The position numbers were made by a program, and so were the translations under genes. Of a stretch of 35,156 nt of DNA, positions 25,801-33,272 are shown in pieces. Position 1 is the stretch's first letter; each line of letters opens with the position of its first letter. Source of the DNA: Candidatus Cloacimonadota bacterium (lineage in GTDB: Bacteria > Cloacimonadota > Cloacimonadia > Cloacimonadales > Cloacimonadaceae); the NCBI GenBank assembly GCA_028695495.1, contig JAQVIX010000018.1, positions 1-35,156 on the forward strand. Direction: 5' to 3'. The notes beneath the pieces are model-generated. The model did no database searches, had not been told where the DNA came from, and worked only from the letters and a program-made list of their open reading frames with translations.

Positions 25801-28120
25801 GGTGGATTTCCCCACGGGCGTAAACACCATTACCATTCCCTTCAATAACCCCTATATGTATATGAATGGCGAAAACCTGCTGGTAACGGTGGTAAGACCT
25901 CTGGATACCGCATACTTTGCCACTACGGATAACTTCGATTGTCAAACTATTGGCAGCAACCGCAATCGCATCACCCAAAGCGATAGTATAGATTACGATG
26001 CTGCCAATCCGCCTGCTACTACTACCTTATCGGGAATATTCCCCAAGACTACCTTCCTGGGCATCCCCGGCGGTGTGGGAGATTTTGAAGGTGTGGTACA
26101 GGGCGCGAATCTTCAGCCTTTGGCAGGCGTACTGGTAGAGCTGGTAAATGCCGGCTATCAAGCTATTACCAATGCTCAGGGCGAATATTATATCCAATAT
26201 ATCCTGCCCGAAGATTACACCGCCAGATTTAGCAGACATGGCTATATTACGCAGGAAATCCCCATCGAAATAGAAGAAGATGAAACCACCACGCTGAATA
26301 TCACCATGAACCTGATGCCGCAGGTAAACGTAAGCGGCACCATCCTTGCCAGCGATACCGGAGCCGGAATAGCCGGAGCCAATATCCGCCTTAACGGATA
26401 TGAAAATTATACCGGCGCTTCCGTAGCCAATGGCGGCTTCACTATCCAAAACGTATTTGCAAATCAAAGCTACGAATACGTAATCTCTGCCGCGGGCTAT
26501 ACCACCACTACCGGCATAATAGACGTGGGCGCCACAAACCACAATATGGGTAATATCACATTATCCGAAGTGGCGTATGCTCCGCGCGCCGTAAGCGCCA
26601 CCTTGAATGACACCTACGATGCGGTAAACCTAACGTGGATTGCCCCCGATCCAAACGCAGTGGAAATTACCGAAGGCTTTGAAGACGCCGAGTTCCCGCC
26701 CTCAGGCTGGAGCCAGGTAATTACCAATACGGGACCCACCAATAGCCTGGGCGTATATCCCACCTGGTGCAGCTTTGGCGCCATCAATACCGGCAGCGGT
26801 TTGGTAGCTCCCTCCGAAGGCACCAAACAAGCTGGCCTCTGGTGGGTAACCGAGCATCAGGATGAATGGCTCAAGACCCCCGCCTTCAATTGCCCGCCAG
26901 ATGCCTACATGGTGTTTGATACTCACGCTAATTTTGGCTCCCCCAATGGCGACCACTACTACGTAAAAATCTCCACCAACGGCGGCAACACCTGGACAGC
27001 CCTCTGGGATGCCAGTGTATTGCCCGAAGGCACAAATCATTATCAAACCCCGATCCAAATAGACCTCTCCGGCTTTGCCGGCAGCGAGGTAATACTCGCC
27101 TTCCACGCCGAGGATCCGCCTTCAAACGACGGGCTTTGGTACGTATGGTTTATCGATAATATCTATATCGGTAATATGATGCAAACCATTAGCTTCAATG
27201 CCAATGAGCTTATCCCTGGCAGAATAAGCGTAAATGCTGGCTTAAGCACAAATAGCAGCCCGAATACGGATCTGAGCCGTGCACCCAGCTATCGCCAGCA
27301 GAGCCTGGATATGGCTACTCAAAGCGCAGCCCCTGCCAAAGTAAATACCCGTGCTCTGATAGGCTACAAGATATGGCGCTTAACCGCCGGTCAGGAAGCT
27401 AATGAAAGCAGCTGGGTTTCCATTACCCCGGAAGTAATCACCACCCTGAACCATGTAGATACTGCCTGGCCAGACCTCAATAACGGCAACTACAAATGGG
27501 CGGTAAAAGCGGTTTACACGGCAAACGTGCTTTCCGCACCTTCCATCTCCAATAGCCTGGTAAAGGAACAGCTCAATGGCACCGTGGTAGGCTTTGTGCG
27601 CCGCACGAACAACCAAGGCATCCCCGGCGCCGTGGTTACTGCCTCCGATGGCAGTACTGCCACCACCAATACCGCCGGTGCTTATAGCATGGTACTCCCC
27701 GTAGGCATATATAGCTTTACCGCTGTTGCCAATGGCTACCACCCGCTTACCCAGGATGAGATCAACGTGGTACCAAACCAAAATACCACGTTGAATTTCG
27801 TACTGATCCCCACAAGCAACGAAGACGAGGTGGTGCCGGTTACCGTAACGGCACTGAAGGGCAACTACCCGAACCCCTTCAACCCGGAAACCACCATTAG
27901 CTACGAGCTAAAGGATGCTGCCCAGGTAAGCCTGGAAGTATATAACCTGAAGGGTCAGTTAGTCCGCAGCCTGATAAATAAAGCTCAGGCTTCCGGACGC
28001 TACCGCATTGTATTTGACGGTAAGGACGATAGAAAACAAGCTCTGCCCAGCGGAGTGTATCTCTACCGCTTTAGCGCCGGCGAATATCATAAGACCCGGA
28101 AGATGATGTTAATGCAATAA
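19806..28120 (+). CDS. Giant modular surface protein (~2,770 aa), frameshifted near start
   Basis: ATG at 19806 (GGAG 8 bases upstream) gives a signal peptide (KKPLVVILFLLMLMGIALHA). The frame breaks near 20001-20010 and continues one frame over as PITSLAFNVENPNTC to 28120; adding one G to the GGGG at 20003-20007 restores it. Approximate modules (residues of the repaired protein): a ~170-residue unit A starting with GDGSQTGRMPLDFYYKNSxYQ, repeated at ~22, 305, 853, 1136 and 1908; Fn3-like at ~210; choice-of-anchor D at ~478 and 1028; choice-of-anchor J-like at ~590, 1508 and 2281; CARDB-like at ~742 and 1800; carboxypeptidase-regulatory-like at ~1310, 1395, 2093, 2175 and 2590; FlgD-like sorting domain at ~2676 to the end (NYPNPFNPETTIS). 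It is likely an adhesin or fibre exported by a type IX-like route. Two unit A copies are strongly similar in DNA (22371 and 23218). Confidence 0.85.
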
Positions 28121-28133
28121 ACTCTCAATGTGA

Positions 28134-28169
28134 AAGAAGCCCGGCTCCGGTCGGGCTTCTTCTTTTTTT
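28134..28169 (+). terminator. Intrinsic terminator of the giant surface protein gene
   Basis: GAAGCCCGGCTCCGGTCGGG closes with CTTC and is followed by TTCTTTTTTT; it starts ~15 bases after the stop codon. Confidence 0.92.
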
Positions 28170-28196
28170 AGATAGCTCGAAGGCTTCGTTTGGGAA

Positions 28197-28219
28197 GGTG
28201 GCAGGTGGCAGGTGGCAGG
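28197..28219 (-). repeat. CTGCCACC array, inverted
   Basis: GGTGGCAGGTGGCAGGTGGC, the reverse complement of the arrays at 7949 and 10506, again near a gene end and again beside CGCTGCGC. Confidence 0.75.
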
Positions 28220-28239
28220 CGCTGCGCAAGGAGGTTTCC

Positions 28240-28305
28240 AGGAGTTCATGACGCTTATCCGCCTTTTACCCTATCAACGCCTTTTGAAAGCGGCATGGAC
28301 TTTTG
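28240..28305 (-). repeat. Palindromic repeat P5, copy 2 (inverted)
   Basis: Reads GCTTATCCGCCTTTTACCCT then ATCAACGCCTTTTGAAAGCG, the reverse complement of the P5 signature at 29515-29584 and 33074-33144. Confidence 0.75.
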
Positions 28306-28499
28306 GTAGTCGTGTTTTGAGTTATGGGTTATCTGTAAGTGAAAATAAACCACCGCTAATATACGCGAATTGAAGCGAATTATCGCGAATGCCACTACTA
28401 CGAGCGCAGCTATAATCAACCTGCGCTTGCGCAGCCGCCATTATTCATTTTTCATTATTCATTAGCTGAGCGCAGCGAAGCAAGCTTGCTCGTTTGCCT

Positions 28500-28560
28500 C
28501 CCTCACAATGCCCTCACCTCTACCCAGAATTTGCCGGTCGAGGTGAGGGCATTGCGAGGG
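28500..28560 (-). repeat. Palindromic repeat P4, copy 2 (inverted)
   Basis: A 61 bp stem-loop: CCCTCACAATGCCCTCACCT then CTACC, pairing with GGTCGAGGTGAGGGCATTGC then GAGGG. One arm has TACC where full pairing would need GACC. Flanked by GTTTGCC, as copy 1 is on the opposite side. Confidence 0.85.
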
Positions 28561-28810
28561 CAGCAATAGAGTAAGAGTGTCTCATACTGAAATTGGTTGA
28601 CCAATAATTGAGCCAAATGAGATGATTTATACTAGGCAAACGATTAAAAAATATGTCGTGTATAAATAATCTTATAAGCTCAAAGCTTTTCCAGGTTCAA
28701 AAGCTCATAAAAGATGGAAGTTTAAACAGGGAATATCATGCATGGCTGCCGAGCGGAACCCCGTTAGGGGTGATATTTTAGATAGCAATCGCGTTATATA
28801 GCAATATGAT
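28561..28810. other. Intergenic, no gene recognised
   Basis: AT-rich sequence without an SD-led frame. The only structure noted is a small ACCCCGTTAGGGGT stem near 28756-28769. A 70-residue minus-strand open frame runs through the adjoining palindrome and is not credible. Confidence 0.4.
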
Positions 28811-28819
28811 AAATAAACC

Positions 28820-28886
28820 CCAGCCCTATGCCCTTTGATGGCAGAAAACTCATGAGGTTTTCTGCCATCAAAGGGCATAGGGCTGG
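28820..28886. repeat. Long hairpin palindrome P2, copy 2 (30 bp perfect arms)
   Basis: CCAGCCCTATGCCCTTTGAT then GGCAGAAAAC pairs without mismatch with GTTTTCTGCCATCAAAGGGC then ATAGGGCTGG, around the 7-base loop TCATGAG. The ends (CCAGCCC/GGGCTGG then GGATAAAA) match copy 1 at 12111, while the middle of each arm differs. Confidence 0.93.
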
Positions 28887-28918
28887 AGGATAAAAGACAA
28901 CCATCAAAACACATCAAT

Positions 28919-28987
28919 TACCCAGGGTTTATCTTGCCCAAATATCGCAAGCTCATTTTTGGGCAAGAACACCCTAGGCTACCCAAA
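28919..28987 (+). repeat. P1 stem-loop, copy beside MITE C
   Basis: Outer stem CCCAGGGT/ACCCTAGG, inner stem CTTGCCCAAA/TTTGGGCAAG (perfect), loop with TCGCAAGCTCAT. It starts 33 bases after P2 copy 2 and ends 5 bases before the MITE. Confidence 0.88.
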
Positions 28988-28992
28988 CTATA

Positions 28993-29236
28993 GAGGCTGT
29001 CCCGAAATGCCAAAACATGCACGATATCTAACGAAACGAGAATGTAGGGGCTTGAGGGCTTTGCGCCCGCTTTTAATAAAACGTGCGCGCAGCGCACACC
29101 ATTATAAATTGAAACACAATCCGTAATGATTACCGGTTGCGTGCTAATTTCGGCGGGTTCAAGGCCTTGAACCCCTACATTTCAGGTGTGGACATTTCTT
29201 GTTGTTATATTGTTTTTCGTATTACTGGACAGCCTC
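28993..29236 (+). mobile_element. MITE-like element, copy C (244 bp)
   Basis: Perfect GAGGCTGTCC/GGACAGCCTC ends. Nearly identical to copy D (I see only a few substitutions, e.g. CTAACG/CCAACG and AAGGCC/AATGCC), so the two are recent relative to A and B. Internal TGTAGGGG/CCCCTACA pairing is retained. Confidence 0.9.
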
Positions 29237-29514
29237 AAGCTCGTTTATTGATCTCAAATAGCATGAGTCCAGCTCATCATTTTGGCAATGCCTAAGAAAA
29301 CCCTCAAAAACACCCATTAAACAATGCTAATTCTATTGCAAAAAAGAGTCATGCGCCATGGAGTTCATAGCGGCAAAATATTTCCTGGGGTGCCTTGCCT
29401 CCGATTTGGCACAAGCAGTGTAGCGAAGCGAAACTGCTTCCACAAAAACACCAAAAGCAATGATCAACCTGCGCTTGCGCAGCCTTCATTGTTCATTTGC
29501 GAGCATTTCCGCCA
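29237..29514. other. Spacer between MITE copies C and D
   Basis: No convincing gene. It contains a short stem (CAGTGTAGCGAAGCGAAACTG) and GCGCTTGCGCAGCC as at 28423-28436. An 80-residue open frame here has no SD and runs into the P5 palindrome. Confidence 0.4.
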
Positions 29515-29584
29515 CTTGAAGTCAATGCCGCTTGTGAAAGGCGTTGATCGGGTAAAAGGCGGATAAGCGCCATTAACTCCAAGG
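29515..29584 (+). repeat. Palindromic repeat P5, copy 3
   Basis: ACTTGAAGTCAATGCCGCTT ... AAAAGGCGGATAAGCGCCAT then TAACTCCAAG; its arms are roughly complementary. It lies ~21 bases before MITE copy D. Confidence 0.8.
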
Positions 29585-29605
29585 GCTTGCATGCCCGACC
29601 AGCTT

Positions 29606-29849
29606 GAGGCTGTCCCGAAATGCCAAAACATGCACGATATCCAACGAAACGAGAATGTAGGGGCTTGAGGGCTTTGCGCCCGCTTTTAATAAAACGTGCG
29701 CGCAGCGCACACCATTATAAATTGAAACACAATCCGTAATGATTACCGGTTGCGTGCTAATTTCGGCGGGTTCAATGCCTTGAACCCCTACATTTCAGGT
29801 GTGGACATTTCTTGTTGTTATATTGTTTTTCGTATTACTGGACAGCCTC
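29606..29849 (+). mobile_element. MITE-like element, copy D (244 bp)
   Basis: Same length, orientation and ends as copy C. It ends 5 bases before an inverted P1. No transposase frame is present. Confidence 0.9.
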
Positions 29850-29854
29850 GACAG

Positions 29855-29922
29855 TTCAGGTAGCCTAGGGTGTTCTCAGCCAAAAATGAGCTTGCGAGTT
29901 TTTGGCAAGATAAACCCTGGGT
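29855..29922 (-). repeat. P1 stem-loop, inverted copy, with P2 remnant
   Basis: Read on the minus strand: CCCAGGGT outer stem, inner TGCCAAAAA/TTTTTGGC, loop CTCGCAAGCTCA, then CACCCTAGGCTACCTGAAC into the MITE. Beyond it (29943-29970) TTTTTTATCCCCC is the trace of a P2 arm, as if the palindrome had been lost. Confidence 0.82.
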
Positions 29923-29970
29923 AATGGATGCGGTTTGGATGAATCTTTTTTATCCCCCGGCGCAGCGCCC

Positions 29971-30000
29971 TATCACCTAAGCCCTAAAACCTAACACCTA
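29971..30000 (-). repeat. CCTAACACC/TTAGGTGTTAGG array
   Basis: CACCTAAGCCCTAAAACCTA then ACACCTA. Similar arrays lie at 10288-10315 and 33208-33241, and the last also directly abuts a terminator. Confidence 0.75.
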
Positions 30001-30022
30001 AAAAAAGGCTGCCGAGGCAGCC
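30000..30022 (-). terminator. Intrinsic terminator of the 30027-32981 gene
   Basis: On the minus strand GGCTGCCTCGGCAGCC is followed by seven T, only 4 bases after the stop codon. Confidence 0.92.
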
Positions 30023-30026
30023 TTTT

Positions 30027-32981
30027 TTATTTCATCATTATCATCTTTCGCGTAGCGCTATAGCGCCCGTTTTGCAATCTGTACAGATAAATGCCGCTGC
30101 TTAGGTTTTTGCCGCTATCATCTTTGCCATCCCACACAAAGCTGTGCGAACCGGCGGGTAATTTCTGATCCTGCGCCAGGCGTTTTACAAGCTGACCTTT
30201 TATGTTAAATATATTTAAGCTCACTTCTCCCGCGCATGCCAGGTCAAAGGAAATAGTGGTTTCAGGATTGAAGGGATTGGGGTAGTTTTGCTTGAGCTGC
30301 GTAATCTTGGGCACAGGCAGATACTCGTTTTCTATAGACATAGGGAAGGCATCCAGTTTGCGGGCATAACTCGAGAATAAATAATTCTCGCTGTCCAAAA
30401 CTCCATGCCGGGCGTCTGTCCACACTACGAGCGCATTGTTTCCTACTCTGGCTGCGTTTAAATCGTATCTGTCCAGCCAGGCATCGCAAAATACTTCTAC
30501 CGCTCCTGCTATCTCGCCATCCTGCCCTATTTTGCGACAGTAAATATTTCTAAGCCAGGTATCTGTATTCGGTGTGGCCATCCATACAAAGTAGATTGCC
30601 CCATTATCATATTTGATTAATTCCAGGTCTGAATAGATTCTTAAGCCGTTTTCAAGGATTTTTGTGCCGGAAATCAGCATTTCCCCTTCCGCATCCATCT
30701 TATATAGATATATGTCATTTGGGCTATCTCCGCGTTCAAATAATAGCCAAAAATCACCTGCATCTTTTTTAATGTAATTTAGCCATCCGTAAGGCAGGAA
30801 AAGCCCCGGATCGTCCCACTTTTTGGTGGCATCCGCATATACTTTTTGCATTACAAAAGTGCGTCCCGAACCTTGATAGGCATATACGATAATATCCTCA
30901 CCGCTATGCACTGCAGATCTAAACACATACCAAGGGTCTGCTTGTGATAAATACGGTTCAAATAGCTCTACACCACTTTCTGGCCAAGCGGCATCCATTT
31001 CTCCCGCAGCGTTTATTTTAAATAATCTGTGTCCTTCCGCACCCGGACTCGCATATTTGAGTATGATGTATCCATCCTGAAAGTGATGTAGATCATATAT
31101 GGGAAAGTCCGGTTCATTTGCTACCAATATTTTTCCGCCTTCTTCCCATTGGATAATCCCATTTGTGATCTTTTGCCCCATGACATCACCAGTTAACCAA
31201 GCAACATAAATATCATTCCCGTCGTTGGAGATTAAAGCCTGAGAGTAAAAAGCGCTTGATGCCAAAAGTAAGCCCGGCTTTGGGAAGAGCAATTCACCGG
31301 TAGGCAAAACTTGCTGCAAATAAAGTGAGTATCCAGCACCCCAGCTTTCCCTGATAGTAATGAGCAAAGGCAGGCTAGCATCCTGCATGAGCGGGCTTTT
31401 CTGGATTGTAATAGATTCATAATCTGTGGCTCCAAGCGAGCGTCCGTTCGGCTCGCAAAGGGCATTCATGTTCAGATCGTAAATCTGATAGTAGATTTGG
31501 TCTCGCCCGCTGCGTGTATCAACCCAATGTACAAAGTAGCCGGTATCCATAGCGGCTACATCAGTAGAAAAAGCAGTGCCGCCAAGGTGAGATATGAAAG
31601 CTTCGCCACCATTGAAGGATTGCGAGCTGGTATTTGAAATATATTCCCGCTTCAATGCTGTAAAACCGTTATTCAAATCATGAAACACACAGAGCGCACC
31701 ATCGGTATTTGCCTGTAAAAAAGTGTTTTCATAATTCAAGTTTCCGCTACACAGCGTGTTACCGGGTACGCCCCAGTTTAGATTTCCATTCGCATCGATG
31801 CGTTGGATTTTCAAAGAGCTTTCTGCATCATAGCTTGGTTTCTCGTTCCAGCTTAACCAAAAGCCGCCCGCATCTGTGCCCTGAAATCGAGCCCAGTCAT
31901 TATCATAAAATGAAAGCTGCTCGGCTGCCAAGACGCCGTTTTCATCCCATAAATGCTGAAACTCACTATTCAGCCGGATGATGCGCGCCTGGGTATGATG
32001 TAGGTTAAAATCCACAATATCGCGATGAAAAAGGCAAAACGCCATGCCACCATCTGCCAGCGCCAGCACCTGATCGCGGGCAGAAACATAGTAACCATTT
32101 AGTTCAAAATCAAAACTAAGAGTGATGGCTTGAGGAAAATCCAGGTTTCCATTTTTATCCATACGCTGCAAATAAAGCTGGTTCTGCTGCGTTTTCCACA
32201 AAATGAATTTACCATCTTTATCAGGCAAAATCCGGTAATCCGTACTAGGGAAAGCAGTGGGCGGAAGAAGCGGCGCCGAGCCAATGGGTTCGAGCGCTTC
32301 CGTGAAGCGGTAAAGTGTGATATCGTGGTAAGAAGACGGGTAATAATAACTGTTGTTTATGGCTAATATAAAGCCACCTTCACCATCCTCAAAAGCTTCA
32401 CAAGACCAAAAGGATCTTTCGTTATCCAGCAAGATTTGTCCGGGAGCCTGGTTTAAGATATTGCCATAAGTATCTATATTGTAGCAATATACATTGTTAT
32501 CATGAAAGGGTTGATAAATCAAAAAAACCCCACCCGATTGATTGGGCACCAGATCATACTTAAGCAAAAATCTGGTGCCGGATTGCAGTTCACAACCTTC
32601 CTCTCCCCAGAGCAATTGACCATTTGCATCAAACTTTTGTAGGAGATAACGAGATTCAGGTTCCTCACCTTCGCTTATATAGAGGATCACGAAACTACCA
32701 TCATTTGTTTTGATGCATTTATAGATATACGGTTCGCCCGCATCGCTGGCAATTACTTTTGGCTGCGCCCAGATTATCTCTCCGGTGGGGCTGAGTTTCT
32801 GAGCGTAAATATCTGCATTTCCTGCATCGGTATCCGTGTAGATCACGATAATGGAACCATCGGAACACTCTAAGGATTGTCTGTGCATATCCAGCTTCCA
32901 GGCTTTGCGCACGGCAAAGTCTTCAGCTGCCAAAAACACTGTAACAAAAAGCAGCAAGACTATGACTAATCCGCGTTTCAT
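30027..32981 (-). CDS. Exported beta-propeller-like protein with sorting domain
   Basis: A 984-residue protein with a signal peptide (KRGLVIVLLLFVTVFLAA). GGGAGG precedes the ATG by a few bases. The body consists of repeated ~50-70 residue beta units of the type 'YxQKxxxxGxxxW ... DGxFxxxW', e.g. YAQKLSPTGEIIWAQP, LLQKFDANGQLLWGEE, YLQRMDKNGNLDFPQA, KIQRIDANGNLNWGVP and YLYKMDAEGEMLI, which suggests one or two beta-propellers. The last ~95 residues are the FlgD-like T9SS-type sorting domain (NYPNPFNPETTISFDL ... SSGIYLYRLQNG ... RKMIMMK). It probably sits on the surface; substrate or partner unknown. It has its own terminator 4 bases after the stop. The next gene upstream (33273) is in the same orientation but separated by a terminator and ~260 bases. 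Confidence 0.85.
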   Translation of the reverse strand: MKRGLVIVLLLFVTVFLAAEDFAVRKAWKLDMHRQSLECSDGSIIVIYTDTDAGNADIYAQKLSPTGEIIWAQPKVIASDAGEPYIYKCIKTNDGSFVILYISEGEEPESRYLLQKFDANGQLLWGEEGCELQSGTRFLLKYDLVPNQSGGVFLIYQPFHDNNVYCYNIDTYGNILNQAPGQILLDNERSFWSCEAFEDGEGGFILAINNSYYYPSSYHDITLYRFTEALEPIGSAPLLPPTAFPSTDYRILPDKDGKFILWKTQQNQLYLQRMDKNGNLDFPQAITLSFDFELNGYYVSARDQVLALADGGMAFCLFHRDIVDFNLHHTQARIIRLNSEFQHLWDENGVLAAEQLSFYDNDWARFQGTDAGGFWLSWNEKPSYDAESSLKIQRIDANGNLNWGVPGNTLCSGNLNYENTFLQANTDGALCVFHDLNNGFTALKREYISNTSSQSFNGGEAFISHLGGTAFSTDVAAMDTGYFVHWVDTRSGRDQIYYQIYDLNMNALCEPNGRSLGATDYESITIQKSPLMQDASLPLLITIRESWGAGYSLYLQQVLPTGELLFPKPGLLLASSAFYSQALISNDGNDIYVAWLTGDVMGQKITNGIIQWEEGGKILVANEPDFPIYDLHHFQDGYIILKYASPGAEGHRLFKINAAGEMDAAWPESGVELFEPYLSQADPWYVFRSAVHSGEDIIVYAYQGSGRTFVMQKVYADATKKWDDPGLFLPYGWLNYIKKDAGDFWLLFERGDSPNDIYLYKMDAEGEMLISGTKILENGLRIYSDLELIKYDNGAIYFVWMATPNTDTWLRNIYCRKIGQDGEIAGAVEVFCDAWLDRYDLNAARVGNNALVVWTDARHGVLDSENYLFSSYARKLDAFPMSIENEYLPVPKITQLKQNYPNPFNPETTISFDLACAGEVSLNIFNIKGQLVKRLAQDQKLPAGSHSFVWDGKDDSGKNLSSGIYLYRLQNGRYSATRKMIMMK

Positions 32982-33073
32982 GGGAACCTCCCGGCTTGAA
33001 TTGTATTTGCCATATACTTATGCAATATTTGTTCCAATGATGGCATTGATTGCAATCTTTTGTGGACAAGGCT

Positions 33074-33144
33074 TCTTGAAGTCTATGCCGCTTGTGAAAG
33101 GCGTTGGCAGCACTAAAAGGCGGATAAGCGGCATAAACTTCAAG
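33074..33144 (+). repeat. Palindromic repeat P5, copy 4
   Basis: CTTGAAGTCTATGCCGCTT pairs with AAGCGGCATAAACTTCAAG, the best-preserved arms of the family, with GTGAAAGGCGTTG and AAAAGGCGGAT inside. GAGGCTG follows immediately, possibly a MITE end remnant. The rest of 32982-33241 holds only the promoter side of the minus-strand gene and a CCTAACACC array (33208-33241). Confidence 0.85.
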
Positions 33145-33241
33145 AGGCTGGACGCTGCGCTTTCTACCCAATCGGAGTTTTGCAGACCAAGTGCCACCCC
33201 GAGCGCAGCGCCTAACACCTAAGCCCTAACACCTAACACCT

Positions 33242-33266
33242 AAAAAAAAGCCCCGCCGAAGCGGGG
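33242..33266 (-). terminator. Intrinsic terminator of the partial surface protein gene
   Basis: On the minus strand CCCCGCTTCGGCGGGG is followed by C and eight T, starting ~7 bases after the stop codon at 33273. Confidence 0.92.
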
Positions 33267-33272
33267 TTTTTA

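Noticed and set aside
29324-29566. 80-residue plus-strand frame between MITE copies C and D
   Set aside because: It ends inside palindrome P5 and has no SD; the sequence shows no conserved-protein features.
30262-30489. Short frames opposite or out of phase with the propeller-like gene (also 31232-31465, 31709-31981)
   Set aside because: They are shadows of the coding frame, without SD or domain support.
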